Counted from the first letter of the stretch, positions 18,618-27,713 are shown. The stretch is 64,000 nt of DNA from Anaerolineaceae bacterium (GCA_029975475.1 JARKPB010000008.1:868001-932000), one strand, 5' to 3'. The notes: a model not told the origin generated them from the letters alone. Program-made: numbers and translations.

Positions 18618-19319
18618 TTATTCAAATTTTTGATTTGGTTGAGGGCGGTTGCGCTGGCCAATCAACTGGACATGTTCGCGGAAAGCCTGGTAACCCGCCT
18701 CATAATCACCGGCGGCGATGCATTCGACCATTTTTTGGTGGTAATACCAGACCCGATTGAGATAGGACAGATCGAGATAGACATCCAGACCGGCTGACTC
18801 ATACATATCCCAGTAAGCTTCCAGCAGACCAATCACAAACGGTTGATTCAAGCGGCGGTAAATGGTTAAGTGTAATTCGCGGTGCTCAGCGTGCGGCAGC
18901 TGCGGCGGTGTGGTGTTTAATTTCGCCTGCGCCGTGGCAACCAGATTTTGAAGATAAGCGACATCATCCGGTTCTAATTTGGATACAGCTTCAAACCAGT
19001 ATGCTGATTCCAGATGAGCGCGAAGATCGGCGAATTGTTCAAAATACCTGGGGGACAGGCTCATTGCGTACGCCAGACTCTGGCGGATCGCCGGTGAAAA
19101 AGCATACGGCAAACGCCGCATGCCGGTTTTTGGTCTGACTTCCACCCACCCAAAGGAACGCGCGACTTCCAGCTGCTCCCGCAATGTGGTAACGCTGATC
19201 CCCAGCTCCCGGCTTAAGTCGGTCAGCGGGGGCAGCCGGTCGCTGGAATCATCGCAGCGGGTGGCCAAATAGCGCAAAAAGTCGGATAGATGAATTTTCG
19301 AGCCAGGTAAGGCAGCCAT
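18618..19319 (-). CDS. GntR-type regulator with FCD-like ligand domain, first gene of the kor operon
   Basis: A 233-aa transcription factor. A winged helix-turn-helix lies at about residues 25-75 (LTDLSRELGISVTTLREQLEVARSFGWVEVRPKTG), and an all-helical C-terminal FCD-type domain follows. That domain has metal-ligand candidates: Asp in the first helix (FEQFADLRAHLE), HRELH and later His residues (YHQKMVE, FREHVQ). Such domains bind small organic acids through a metal. It is cotranscribed with korAB and has a palindrome over its own start site, so it probably autoregulates the operon in response to a 2-oxoacid or related metabolite (inference). Confidence 0.85.
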   Translation of the reverse strand: MAALPGSKIHLSDFLRYLATRCDDSSDRLPPLTDLSRELGISVTTLREQLEVARSFGWVEVRPKTGMRRLPYAFSPAIRQSLAYAMSLSPRYFEQFADLRAHLESAYWFEAVSKLEPDDVAYLQNLVATAQAKLNTTPPQLPHAEHRELHLTIYRRLNQPFVIGLLEAYWDMYESAGLDVYLDLSYLNRVWYYHQKMVECIAAGDYEAGYQAFREHVQLIGQRNRPQPNQKFE

Positions 19320-19324
19320 GTTCT

Positions 19325-19356
19325 CTCAAATCATCATAATAATATGATGAATTGAG
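19325..19356. promoter_or_regulatory. Palindromic operator over the kor-operon start site
   Basis: A 32-bp imperfect palindrome has arms CTCAAATCATCATA (19325-19338) and TATGATGAATTGAG (19343-19356) around ATAA, with one mismatch. It ends six bases before the regulator ATG and overlaps the -10 box, so bound protein would block transcription. Confidence 0.7.
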
Positions 19357-19383
19357 TATAGTAGAGCCTTAATTTTCTGTCAA
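19355..19383 (-). promoter_or_regulatory. Sigma-70-type promoter of the regulator-korA-korB operon
   Basis: On the - strand, TTGACA (complement of 19378-19383), a 17-base spacer and TATACT (complement of 19355-19360). The predicted start lies near 19348, inside the palindrome. Confidence 0.8.
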
Positions 19384-19438
19384 CAGGAGAAAATCACACC
19401 GTTATAAGCAAAAAATATGACAAATATCCGGACATTCA

Positions 19439-20293
19439 TCAGAGGAATAAGATTTCTGGAAGCCGCTCCAGCGCCTGCGCCATTTTTAATCCTGGCCAGA
19501 ATAACAGCGCGCCGTCCACAGGAATAATCCGGGGTTGAATGGCAGCGGTCTCTTTTAAACGGTTTAACAATCGTTGTTTGGGGACATCCAGGTGAAAATT
19601 CATCGGCTCATCGGGAAGCAGAACGCAATCCACCCGCAGCATTGCCAGGTCATCTATCCCGACCACCGGGTATCGCGTATCGCGCCCGGCAGGGTCTTCC
19701 GCGGCGTATAAGCCAATATTGGCGCCAAGCGGGTAGCGCCGCTCCCGCTGGCTGAAAACATTTCTACCGCCAAAAAGAGCCAGCAGGGCTTCCGGATATG
19801 TGCCGCGGTTAAATGTCATCCACCAATCCGGTTGTTTTCCCTGCCCTGCCCAGATCGGGCAAAAATAGGTAAAAGGCGGCAGTTTCGACGCGGCGGTTTC
19901 ACACCGTTCCAGCAGGTCTTCCAGTTCGCTGAGGGCGGGATGTCCCGGCGCGCCGCACCAGACAGCCAACCGTCTCAGGGATTCCAGCACCTGCCGCGGA
20001 GTAAGCGGGAATTCCACCTCCACCCGCAACCCTGCCTGAACCAGCGTTTCGATTTGCTGGCGGTCATTCTCCTCGCAGTTTGCCAGGACCAGGTCGGGCT
20101 CCAGGCTGATGATTTTATTGACTTCCAGGCTTTTCGGGCCGCCCACACGCTCGACATGACCGGATAAACCATCCGGAAGCGGGCAGTAATCGCTCACCGC
20201 GATCAACAAATTCCCCCCATCCAAACCGATGACGCTGTCGGTGATGGATGGGACCAGCGCCGCGATCCGCCGAAAGGAGCTTTGCGAGTTCAT
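19439..20293 (-). CDS. Helical-backbone metal-receptor (BtuF-like) protein without signal peptide
   Basis: A 284-aa protein with the fold pattern of vitamin B12/iron-siderophore binding proteins: RIAALVPSITDSVIGLDGGNLLIAVSDYC, then the central helix start SLEVNKIISLEPDLVLA, and a C-terminal lobe with VDCVLLPDEPMNF. Periplasmic members carry a signal peptide or lipobox. This one starts MNSQSSFRR with none, so it should be cytosolic. No permease or ATPase is adjacent. Its start overlaps the M20 stop by 4 bases. It may sense or sequester a corrinoid or chelated metal (inference). Confidence 0.75.
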   Translation of the reverse strand: MNSQSSFRRIAALVPSITDSVIGLDGGNLLIAVSDYCPLPDGLSGHVERVGGPKSLEVNKIISLEPDLVLANCEENDRQQIETLVQAGLRVEVEFPLTPRQVLESLRRLAVWCGAPGHPALSELEDLLERCETAASKLPPFTYFCPIWAGQGKQPDWWMTFNRGTYPEALLALFGGRNVFSQRERRYPLGANIGLYAAEDPAGRDTRYPVVGIDDLAMLRVDCVLLPDEPMNFHLDVPKQRLLNRLKETAAIQPRIIPVDGALLFWPGLKMAQALERLPEILFL

Positions 20294-21486
20294 TCCACCG
20301 CGGGGGCCGCACTGGCCAGCTGGACGGCAGCGGCGGTTATTAAAGCTGCCCCGGTGACCAGCGCTTGCTCATCAAAATTAAAGCGAGGGTGATGATGGGG
20401 ATAGTTCAAATGCGCGCCAGCATTGGCCGAGCCGACCATAAAATAGCAGCCCGGTATCTGTTCATTAACCAGCGCCATATCCTCTGAACCCATGGTTCTA
20501 AAATTGGCGTCCAACTGCAATTCTGGAAAGGTTTGTCTGGCAGCCGCACGAACCGCGCTTGCCGCGGCTGGATGGTTGACAACCGCGGGAGAGATGCTGG
20601 TCAAAACCACCTCTGCCTGACAGTGAAAAGCCCGCGCAACTTGCTGAACGATTTCTTCAAAACGCTGTAAGATCAATGTTCGCACCACCGGATCAAATGT
20701 CCGAATCGTCCCTTGAAGAAAAGCCTGTCCGGGGATGACATTGTAGGTTTCCCCGGCTTTGACCTGGGTAACGCTGACCACTGCGGTTTCAAGAGGATTA
20801 ACATTGCGGCTGACAATCGTCTGAAGCGAGGTGATGATCTGGGCAGCGCAGACAATCGGGTCGCTGGTCGTGTGCGGCAGCGCTCCGTGGCCGCCTTTAC
20901 CGGTCAGGGTGACTTCAAAAATTTCCGCCGCTGCCATCATAGGACCGTCTGTAATGCCGACCCAGCCAATTGGTTGATCATTCCACAGGTGCAGCGCCAG
21001 AGCGTAATCCGGGCGGGGATGTTCAAGAATCCCATCCGCGATCATCCGCGCGGCTCCACCCTGCCCTTCCTCCGCGGGCTGAAACATGAATTTATACACA
21101 CCGGGCAGTTGACCGCGGCGTTCTGCCAGCATACGGGCCGCCGCCAGGCCGACCGCGACGTGGCCGTCATGACCGCAGGCATGCATCACGCCTGGATTTA
21201 TTGAAGCATACGGGATCTGATTCTCTTCTACAATCGGGAGCGCGTCCATATCAAACCGCAGCAGGATGACCGGCCCCGGCATACTCCCATGGATTACCGT
21301 AGACAGACCGGTTTCCGCTAAACCGCTCTGGACTTCCAATCCTAAGGATTTTAGATAATCAGCGATTATCTTCGCCGTCCGGAACTCCTGAAAACCCAGC
21401 TCAGGGTTTTGATGAAGATCCCGCCGCAGCGCGGATAGGTCGTCTTTCAAAGAAACGGCGAAAGACCGAAATTCGCTCAGGTTCAT
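20290..21486 (-). CDS. M20-family amidohydrolase (IAA-amino acid / N-acyl amino acid hydrolase type)
   Basis: A 398-aa zinc-dependent hydrolase. It shows LSALRRDLHQNPELGFQE, LLRFDMDALPIVEEN, HACGHDGHVAVGLAAARML (metal ligands), QPAEEGQGGAARMI with the catalytic Glu, and a dimerisation domain with GKGGHGALPHTTSDPI. Substrates of the family include N-acyl amino acids, aminobenzoyl-glutamate and hippurate. The genuine substrate is unknown. It is coupled by 4-base overlaps to the PIG-L gene upstream and the metal-receptor-like gene downstream. Confidence 0.9.
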   Translation of the reverse strand: MNLSEFRSFAVSLKDDLSALRRDLHQNPELGFQEFRTAKIIADYLKSLGLEVQSGLAETGLSTVIHGSMPGPVILLRFDMDALPIVEENQIPYASINPGVMHACGHDGHVAVGLAAARMLAERRGQLPGVYKFMFQPAEEGQGGAARMIADGILEHPRPDYALALHLWNDQPIGWVGITDGPMMAAAEIFEVTLTGKGGHGALPHTTSDPIVCAAQIITSLQTIVSRNVNPLETAVVSVTQVKAGETYNVIPGQAFLQGTIRTFDPVVRTLILQRFEEIVQQVARAFHCQAEVVLTSISPAVVNHPAAASAVRAAARQTFPELQLDANFRTMGSEDMALVNEQIPGCYFMVGSANAGAHLNYPHHHPRFNFDEQALVTGAALITAAAVQLASAAPAVE

Positions 21487-22208
21487 TGGAAACGGATCCT
21501 TCGAAACCGCTCGGTATAACGCGGATTTTCGTCTGTGCTGTCTGATGTATGCCGGGCCAGCATGCGCTGATCAAAAGCCTGGGGATCTCCAATCTGCGTG
21601 CGGTGGCAATGCAGGGCTTCCAATTTTATCTTCCAGGTATCCGTCACATCCACTTCGAGATTTTCGCGGTCCGGGATTGACATCCATAATTCTTTAACAG
21701 AGTGCGGCGCGAGCCCTTCCGCCAGCAATTCGGGAAAATACACCGGACTTCCAGCCGCCGGGTAGCAAGCGTCCAAAACAATTTGCCCGGCCGCGCGGTG
21801 GTCAGGATGATTTACACGCGTATCTCCCGGCGGATAATAATTCAATGGGTCGCTGCCCACCAGGATATCGGGTTTTTCCTTCCGGATCAAGCGGACAACA
21901 TCTTTTCGCAAAGCTTCGGTTGGGAATAAGAAACCATCCGGTTGGTGGAGGAACTCCACCCGCGATACGCCAATGACCCGGGCAGCCGCTCGCTGTTCCT
22001 CTTCCCTGATCCTTGCCAGCAGGGATGGATCCTGATTGGGATCGTCAGTTCCTTTATCGCCGCTGGTCAGCAGAGCATAGACAATTTCATGCCCCTGCAG
22101 CGCCCAGCGCGCCAAAGTTCCGCCGCAAAAAAATTCAGGGTCATCCGGATGCGCCAGGATGACCAGGATTTTCATTTTTTGATTCCATCCTTCCGAAAAA
22201 TTGCTCAT
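21483..22208 (-). CDS. PIG-L family deacetylase
   Basis: A zinc-dependent N-deacetylase (241 aa) of the PIG-L/LmbE/BshB superfamily, which removes acetyl groups from GlcNAc-linked substrates or thiol cofactors such as bacillithiol. Metal ligands are in ILAHPDDPEFFCGGTLARW and in NHPDHRAAGQIV. The start at 22208 overlaps the ricT stop (ATGA) with GGAGAGGA upstream; a second ATG at 22175, giving MKILVILAHPDD directly, is a real alternative. The next gene is an M20 amidohydrolase, so the two hydrolases may process one N-acylated compound (inference). Confidence 0.88.
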   Translation of the reverse strand: MSNFSEGWNQKMKILVILAHPDDPEFFCGGTLARWALQGHEIVYALLTSGDKGTDDPNQDPSLLARIREEEQRAAARVIGVSRVEFLHQPDGFLFPTEALRKDVVRLIRKEKPDILVGSDPLNYYPPGDTRVNHPDHRAAGQIVLDACYPAAGSPVYFPELLAEGLAPHSVKELWMSIPDRENLEVDVTDTWKIKLEALHCHRTQIGDPQAFDQRMLARHTSDSTDENPRYTERFRRIRFQ

Positions 22209-23116
22209 TCCTGATGATCTTCCTCTCCGTTGCAACCGCCCTCCGGGCAGGGATTTTGAGCTTTGTTTTTAAGCGCTTCAAGTTCATCAGCCGGCTCTAT
22301 CGATTCTCGCGCATATTCGCGGCGTTTGCCATCCGCGAGCTCCACCAGAACAGCCTGACGCATCGGGTAAACATCCAGAACTTTGCCCTCACCGTCCGGG
22401 GTAATCACGCGTTTATTGCGCTTGGGCAATTTTGACCTGGCTTCTACATATTGTTCGTATTCGTAAATCAAACAGCAGCGAAGCCGCCCGCACATCCCGG
22501 TGATTTCTGCCGGCGTGAGCGAGATGCCCTGTTCTTTCGCCATTCGGATCGAAATGGAACTGAAATCGGTCAGGAAACGGGTGCAGCAGCGGCATTCCAG
22601 ACCGCAAGCGCCCATCCCGCCCAGCAGTTTGGCGACATCGCGCGGGCCAATCTGGCGCAGCTCGACCTGGGATGGCGAAAATTCTTTTTGCAGCTCCTGA
22701 CGAAGCCCTTTCAACTCAACTTTCTCTTCTGATTCGGTGCTGAACATCACCGTCAGGCGCGATCCGTCAAAGGAAAACTCAGCCGCGACAATCTTGATGT
22801 GGTTCAGGCGCATCGCGCGCGCCCTTTCGCGGCTGATTTCCACGACCTCCTGCTCCCGCTGCTGCCACATCTGACGCTGCACCAGATCCCGCGGGGTCGC
22901 TTTTCGATCGATTTGTTTGATCTCACCGTCAGGAACTTCAGCCGGTTTGGCCGGCAGAACGACCACATCGCCCAGCTGCCAGCCGCGGCTGGTTTCCACA
23001 ATCACTTTGTCGCCAATCACCAGATCGGGAACTCGATCGGTTAAAAAGTGATAGATTTTTCCAACCCGATTAAACCGAATCCCGGCCAGCACGCCGGATG
23101 GTTTTGCTTCTTCCAT
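22205..23116 (-). CDS. ricT: PSP1-domain protein, RicT-like
   Basis: RicT/YaaT (303 aa) in Firmicutes forms an iron-sulfur-containing complex with RicA and RicF that promotes RNA maturation through RNase Y. Visible are the N-terminal GVLAGIRFNRVGKIYHF, the PSP1 core (about 60-190), and the Cys set CGLECRCCTRFL with ITGMCGRLRCCLIYEYEQY that binds the cluster. The acidic, Cys-containing tail (CPEGGCNGEEDH) is an extra. The start at 23116 follows the mrp stop by 7 bases; an earlier in-frame ATG lies in mrp. Location beside mrp fits an Fe-S theme. Confidence 0.9.
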   Translation of the reverse strand: MEEAKPSGVLAGIRFNRVGKIYHFLTDRVPDLVIGDKVIVETSRGWQLGDVVVLPAKPAEVPDGEIKQIDRKATPRDLVQRQMWQQREQEVVEISRERARAMRLNHIKIVAAEFSFDGSRLTVMFSTESEEKVELKGLRQELQKEFSPSQVELRQIGPRDVAKLLGGMGACGLECRCCTRFLTDFSSISIRMAKEQGISLTPAEITGMCGRLRCCLIYEYEQYVEARSKLPKRNKRVITPDGEGKVLDVYPMRQAVLVELADGKRREYARESIEPADELEALKNKAQNPCPEGGCNGEEDHQE

Positions 23117-23123
23117 AATATCC

Positions 23124-24197
23124 CTAGACCATTTCGATGGAGATATCTCCATTCTTGTTCAATGCGGCAACGCTTAATGCTGCTGCCGTTTTTTCCGCCA
23201 GCAGCGTCAAAGCCTGCGCCGGAGCGCTTTGCGGATTCGACAGCACAACCGGTTCGCCCGTATCACCGCCCTCGCGTACTGCGGGATCCAGCGGGATTGA
23301 CCCCAGCAAGGGGACCCCGGCAACCGCCGCCAGCTTTTCACCGCCCCCTTTTCCAAATACTTCCAGTTTGCTTCCGTCCGGAAGGACCAGATAGCTCATA
23401 TTCTCAATGACGCCGAGGATGGGCACATCTAATTCTTTAAACATAAACAAACCACGGCTGGCATCTTCCACGGAAACTTCCTGCGGCAGGGTTACAATCA
23501 ACCCGCCCGAAAGAGGCAGCGACTGCGCCAGGCTAAGCTGCGCGTCGCCAGTTCCGGGCGGCAGATCGATGATCAGATAATCCAGTTCTCCCCAGTCCAC
23601 ATCCGAAAGAAACTGCCGAATGGCTGAATGCAGCATCGGCCCGCGCCAGATCAGCGGCTGCCCGGGCTTAACCAGAAAACCAATGGACATGATTTTTACC
23701 CCGTAACGCTCTGCAGGAATAATCTTATCGCCTGCCTGGCCGGGAATGGTATGAACGCCCATCATCGTGGGAATATTGGGGCCGTAAATATCCGCGTCCA
23801 GCAATCCGACTTTCGCACCGCTTTTCGCCAGCGACACGGCGAGATTGACAGCCACAGTGGATTTGCCAACCCCACCTTTGCCGGAAGCGATGGCGACCGC
23901 GTTGCGCACCGGCAGCGACATCATCCCGCGGGCGCGGCCGTCAGCAGGAACATTTGCGCTCATCGTGATCTTGACTTCTTGGACACCGGGCAGCGCCAGA
24001 ACTGCCTGCCGCGCTTCATGCTCTATTTTGGAACGCAGCGGGCAGGCAGGAGTCGTCAGCATGATGGTAAAACTGACCGTGCCGTTATTTACCTTGAGCT
24101 CCTGAATCATATTTAAGCTGACCAGATCGCGGTGCAGTTCAGGTTCCTGCACCTGCGAGAGGGCAGCGAGGACAATATCTTTTGTTAAAGATGACAT
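23124..24197 (-). CDS. mrp: Mrp/NBP35-family P-loop ATPase with DUF59 domain, lacking the C-terminal CxxC
   Basis: Mrp/ApbC proteins act as Fe-S cluster carriers. The 357-aa product has an N-terminal DUF59/MIP18 domain (about 1-80), the deviant Walker [15 protein letters not shown] (near residue 106), [16 protein letters not shown], and [15 protein letters not shown]. At the usual cluster-binding site the family has ENMSYFxCxxC; here it reads [21 protein letters not shown], with no Cys pair. So nucleotide-dependent function is likely, but cluster binding at the canonical site is not. It lies between a small hypothetical and ricT in the nuo operon. Confidence 0.92.
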   Translation of the reverse strand: MSSLTKDIVLAALSQVQEPELHRDLVSLNMIQELKVNNGTVSFTIMLTTPACPLRSKIEHEARQAVLALPGVQEVKITMSANVPADGRARGMMSLPVRNAVAIASGKGGVGKSTVAVNLAVSLAKSGAKVGLLDADIYGPNIPTMMGVHTIPGQAGDKIIPAERYGVKIMSIGFLVKPGQPLIWRGPMLHSAIRQFLSDVDWGELDYLIIDLPPGTGDAQLSLAQSLPLSGGLIVTLPQEVSVEDASRGLFMFKELDVPILGVIENMSYLVLPDGSKLEVFGKGGGEKLAAVAGVPLLGSIPLDPAVREGGDTGEPVVLSNPQSAPAQALTLLAEKTAAALSVAALNKNGDISIEMV

Positions 24198-24212
24198 AAT
24201 GGTTATCCTGTA

Positions 24213-24542
24213 TCAGTGGGTTTCCTGACGGTTTAGATAATTAACAACCTCTTTTTTGGAGGCGTTGAAAAGATTGAGTAATTCCTGATCGCTTCCACGA
24301 TACCGCCGAATGGTTTGCCTGGCGCAGGCAGCACAGCCCTTCATGGCGCGAAACGAATCCGAATTGCAGGAAACGCAGCCGCCAAGTTTGACCATCATAT
24401 AAACAAACCCGAACTGATCCAGAGGGTCCGCGTCGGAGCGGGTAATCAATTGGATCAGTTTTCGCCATTCCGGGCTGCGCAAGTCTTCCAGGTCAGGTGC
24501 AGCTCGCAGCGGAAAGAGAAGTTCAGCTTCAGAATTATACAT
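24213..24542 (-). CDS. Hypothetical protein of the nuo-mrp operon
   Basis: I do not recognise this 109-aa protein. It is soluble, mostly helical by composition, and has four Cys residues (CVSCNSDSFRAMKGCAAC, about residues 55-72) spaced like a small metal- or cluster-binding knuckle, followed by ARQTIRRYRG. It lies 26 bases after nuoI and 15 before mrp. A partner in Fe-S or complex I assembly is a reasonable guess from the Cys pattern and neighbours, no more. Confidence 0.7.
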   Translation of the reverse strand: MYNSEAELLFPLRAAPDLEDLRSPEWRKLIQLITRSDADPLDQFGFVYMMVKLGGCVSCNSDSFRAMKGCAACARQTIRRYRGSDQELLNLFNASKKEVVNYLNRQETH

Positions 24543-24568
24543 GGTTTATTCGCATCCTCAGAATAAAC

Positions 24569-25177
24569 TTAGCCGGTTCCCGCGCGCGCAGCTTTGGCAG
24601 CTTCTCGCTCCAGCCGATCTTTCTCTTCGCTGGCGAAAGCGTTGGGGCGGATTTTGCGGTAATAATCAGCGGAGCGGGCGAGCTGTTCGATGGTATAGAT
24701 GTTTGTGGTCATGCGGTCATATCCGGCAATTTCATAGTCGTGATCCATCTTGATCGCATCAAATGGACAGTACTCCGCGCATAGGCCGCAATTCATACAG
24801 ATATCAATATCAATGGCAAACTCAGCCGGGGTAGGAACAGGCTTTCCGGTCTCGGGATCGGTCGTGCGGGTGATCCAGATACATTGCGGCGGGCACACCT
24901 TTGCGCAAATACCGCAGGAGGTGCAGCGAAGGACTTTCTCACCGGCAGGACCAGGATCGTAAACCAGAAAAGGGAGATAGCGAAATTCTTCCGGAACGGG
25001 TAGTTTTTCTTCCGGGTACTGCACCGTGAAAATACCGTCAACCTCCGGGCTTTGCCGGTAGGCGATCCCCTCCGGGTTGAAATAGCGCCGCCTGCCTTTT
25101 TTTAGGTCATCCCAGTAGGTGCGCAGCAAGTGACGGAGGGTGACCCCCAGTCCATGCACAATGCCTTTCCCTGACAT
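24569..25177 (-). CDS. nuoI: NADH-quinone oxidoreductase subunit I (two 4Fe-4S ferredoxin)
   Basis: This is the 202-aa peripheral-arm subunit carrying clusters N6a/N6b. It has two complete CxxCxxCxxxCP motifs: CTSCGICAKVCP (about residue 85) and CMNCGLCAEYCP (about 130). The N-terminal helix GVTLRHLLRTYWDDLKKG resembles the membrane-facing helix of NuoI. The C-terminus is a charged helix with AAKAARAG repeats. It follows nuoCD by 15 bases. Confidence 0.92.
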   Translation of the reverse strand: MSGKGIVHGLGVTLRHLLRTYWDDLKKGRRRYFNPEGIAYRQSPEVDGIFTVQYPEEKLPVPEEFRYLPFLVYDPGPAGEKVLRCTSCGICAKVCPPQCIWITRTTDPETGKPVPTPAEFAIDIDICMNCGLCAEYCPFDAIKMDHDYEIAGYDRMTTNIYTIEQLARSADYYRKIRPNAFASEEKDRLEREAAKAARAGTG

Positions 25178-25192
25178 GCTGACCTCCTCTCC

Positions 25193-26938
25193 TTAGCGGT
25201 CAACTTCGCCAAGGATGATATCCACCGAACCCAAAACAACGACCGCGTCCGCGACTTTTTGATGCATACACATCGTTTCCAGTGATGTCAAATTAATAAA
25301 GGATGGAGCGCGAACATGATAGCGATACGGATTGGGCTTGCCATTGGAGACCACATAAAAACCCAGCTCGCCTTTCGGCCCTTCCACACGCCCGTAAGCC
25401 TCACCGGCTGGCACGCGAACCTGGTACTGCGGTTTCCCCGCCAGCACAGGCCCGCCGGGGATGTCCCGCAACGCCTGGCGCAGGATCTTCAGGCTCTCGC
25501 GCATCTCCTGCAAGCGGACCAGGTAGCGGTCATACACATCACCGTGGGTCTGGACCGCGACATCAAAATCAAAGCGGTCATAAATGCTGTAGGGATCTGC
25601 CCGGCGCACATCGTAAGGCACGCCGGAAGCGCGCAAAATTGGTCCGGCTGCTGAATAGGCGATCGCCTGCACATCTGTCAGGACACCCACGCCCTGGCAT
25701 CGAGTCTTCACAATCTCATTGTTGGTGAGATAAGAATCCAGTTCATCAATCTTCCGCGGGAGGCGGTCGGTTACCAGCTGCCTTATCCTGCCCAGCACAT
25801 CTTCTGGGATATCGCGGACCACCCCGCCAAAGCGGAAATAATTACACATCATGCGCGAGCCCGAAACCATCTCAAAGATGTCGAGGATTAACTCCCTTTC
25901 TTCAAGCGCGTACAATGCAGGGGTAAAAAACGCGCCAAGATCATTGAGTAAAAAGCCTGTGGTCATAATATGCGAACTGATGCGGGTCAGTTCAGCCATG
26001 ATCACGCGGATATACTCCGCGCGCTCCGGCGGTGTAACACCCATCAGTTTTTCAACCGCGATGGCATAACCAAAATTGTTGCTCATCGAAGCGAGGTAAT
26101 CCAGCCGGTCGGTAAAGGGCATGTTCTGTAGAAACGTGTTGCGTTCGGCGATCTTTTCGTGATTACGGTGCAGATAGCCCATCACAGGTTTTAGCGAAAC
26201 AATGGTTTCCCCGTCCAGCATTACCGTCATCCGAAAAACACCGTGCGTGGAGGGATGCTGCGGGCCCAGATTGACCACAATCCGGTCTGTCTGGATTTCT
26301 TCATCCGCCAGCGGCTTTTCATCCTGCTGCAGCCGCTCGATGACGGTTTCCGGTTCAGCCTGCCAGGTCTGCGGGTCGAAATCAGGCGGAAAGCATACGT
26401 TATCACCGAACGGCGTTTTTTCTTCAGAGCGCACCGCTTTCCCGTCCGGCCAGCGGCTTTTGAAAGGTTTTGCCTCTTCCTCGAAATACGGCTCGCGCCA
26501 GTCTTTACGCAGGGGATGCCCGTCAAACCCTTCCCACATCAATATCCGGCGTAAATCAGGATGCCCTTCAAATCGAATACCAAGCAAATCCCAGGCTTCG
26601 CGCTCCTGGAACTCGGCACCGGGGTAGATTGGCGTCAGTGAAGGGATTCTACCGTTTTCGCGGGAACAGGATGATTTCAATACCAGGCCGCTGCCGCCGG
26701 TAGACCGGTAAAAGTGATACACCGTTTCCAGCCTGTCCTCCTCCAAATAATCCACGCCTGTAACGGAGGATAAATAATCAAATCCAAGTTCATCCCTGAG
26801 AATTTGGACTGCTTCCAGTAAATTTTCAGGGGCAACCAGGTACCCGCTGTAGCCCGGGCGCGTGTCTTCAGTCAGCAAACCTGACAACCGGGAACTTACA
26901 GCTTCGTCTACAGTCGATGAAAGCAAACGGTCGTTCAT
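25193..26938 (-). CDS. nuoCD: NADH-quinone oxidoreductase fused subunit CD
   Basis: A 581-aa fusion. The N-terminal NuoC part (about 1-190) has [24 protein letters not shown] and [28 protein letters not shown]. The NuoD part (about 210-581) has [40 protein letters not shown] and the quinone-site region [16 protein letters not shown]. It ends [14 protein letters not shown], as in NuoD. C/D fusion is known in several phyla. It overlaps the nuoB stop by 4 bases. These subunits sit at the quinone site of complex I, on the cytosolic side of the membrane. Confidence 0.94.
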   Translation of the reverse strand: MNDRLLSSTVDEAVSSRLSGLLTEDTRPGYSGYLVAPENLLEAVQILRDELGFDYLSSVTGVDYLEEDRLETVYHFYRSTGGSGLVLKSSCSRENGRIPSLTPIYPGAEFQEREAWDLLGIRFEGHPDLRRILMWEGFDGHPLRKDWREPYFEEEAKPFKSRWPDGKAVRSEEKTPFGDNVCFPPDFDPQTWQAEPETVIERLQQDEKPLADEEIQTDRIVVNLGPQHPSTHGVFRMTVMLDGETIVSLKPVMGYLHRNHEKIAERNTFLQNMPFTDRLDYLASMSNNFGYAIAVEKLMGVTPPERAEYIRVIMAELTRISSHIMTTGFLLNDLGAFFTPALYALEERELILDIFEMVSGSRMMCNYFRFGGVVRDIPEDVLGRIRQLVTDRLPRKIDELDSYLTNNEIVKTRCQGVGVLTDVQAIAYSAAGPILRASGVPYDVRRADPYSIYDRFDFDVAVQTHGDVYDRYLVRLQEMRESLKILRQALRDIPGGPVLAGKPQYQVRVPAGEAYGRVEGPKGELGFYVVSNGKPNPYRYHVRAPSFINLTSLETMCMHQKVADAVVVLGSVDIILGEVDR

Positions 26939-27597
26939 GCCTCACCTTCCTGTGGCCGATTCCCAGCTTCATCCGCCAGGGTTTGAATGGTTTGCCGGAT
27001 CGCCTCGATGCGGCGGACATCAATCAGGTCGGGCCCCAGTATCGGAACCGGAATTTCCGGCACGGGATCTGAGCGGTACCAGCGGGCGGATTTGATTGTC
27101 TCGTGGTCAACTTTTTTCTGCAGTGTAATAAGACCGTTGAGCAACGCCTGCGGGGTTGGCGGGCAGCCGGGGATATACACATCCACGGGAACAAATTTAT
27201 CAATCCCGGAAACCACGTTGTACCCTTCTTTAAAAGGACCCCCGCCAGACGCGCAGGCTCCCATGGCGATGACGTATTTCGGTTCGCCCATCTGGTTATA
27301 GAGGCGCACAATTTGCGGTACCATTTTTTTGGTGACCGTGCCAGACACGATCATCACATCCGCCTGGCGCGGGCTGGCGCGCATGACTTCCATCCCGAAT
27401 CGGGAAAAGTCATACCGGCTGGCCGCGGTGCAGATCATTTCGATAGCGCAGCAAGCCAGGCCAAACATCATGGGCCACATCGAGTTGCGCCGCCCCCAGT
27501 TATAAATGCGGTCCAGGGTTGTGATGGTTACCTGCTGGCGCAGTTCCACCGGGATTTGATAATCCTGATTTTGAATGGATTCAGGGGAAGGATTCAT
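26935..27597 (-). CDS. nuoB: NADH-quinone oxidoreductase subunit B
   Basis: Subunit carrying cluster N2 (220 aa). It contains the tandem-Cys motif [20 protein letters not shown]-type residues [28 protein letters not shown], and [21 protein letters not shown], the four cluster ligands. The start has GAGGTG 4 bases upstream and a good promoter further out. It is the first gene of an operon that contains B, CD and I but none of A, H, J-N, E, F or G in this window. Confidence 0.94.
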   Translation of the reverse strand: MNPSPESIQNQDYQIPVELRQQVTITTLDRIYNWGRRNSMWPMMFGLACCAIEMICTAASRYDFSRFGMEVMRASPRQADVMIVSGTVTKKMVPQIVRLYNQMGEPKYVIAMGACASGGGPFKEGYNVVSGIDKFVPVDVYIPGCPPTPQALLNGLITLQKKVDHETIKSARWYRSDPVPEIPVPILGPDLIDVRRIEAIRQTIQTLADEAGNRPQEGEA

Positions 27598-27633
27598 CGG
27601 GCACCTCGAAGAAAAAACGCCAATCTTTATCCA

Positions 27634-27661
27634 ATTCTACCCGGCCCGGAAGGTGTGTCAA
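27634..27661 (-). promoter_or_regulatory. Promoter of the nuoB operon
   Basis: Reading on the - strand: TTGACA (complement of 27656-27661), a 16-base spacer, TAGAAT (complement of 27634-27639). The start site would be about 30 bases before the nuoB ATG. Confidence 0.75.
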
Positions 27662-27671
27662 GCCAGATTTG

Positions 27672-27689
27672 CGTAAATTATTTTTTACG
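27672..27689. promoter_or_regulatory. Inverted repeat in the nuoB / regulator divergent region
   Basis: CGTAAA (27672-27677), 6 bases, TTTACG (27684-27689): an 18-bp two-fold symmetric site in an AT-rich stretch. It lies 10 bases upstream of the nuo -35 box and 24 bases before the regulator ATG, well placed as an operator for the adjacent SufR-like protein. Confidence 0.5.
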
Positions 27690-27713
27690 TAATTATGGTA
27701 TCCTTAAAATGTC

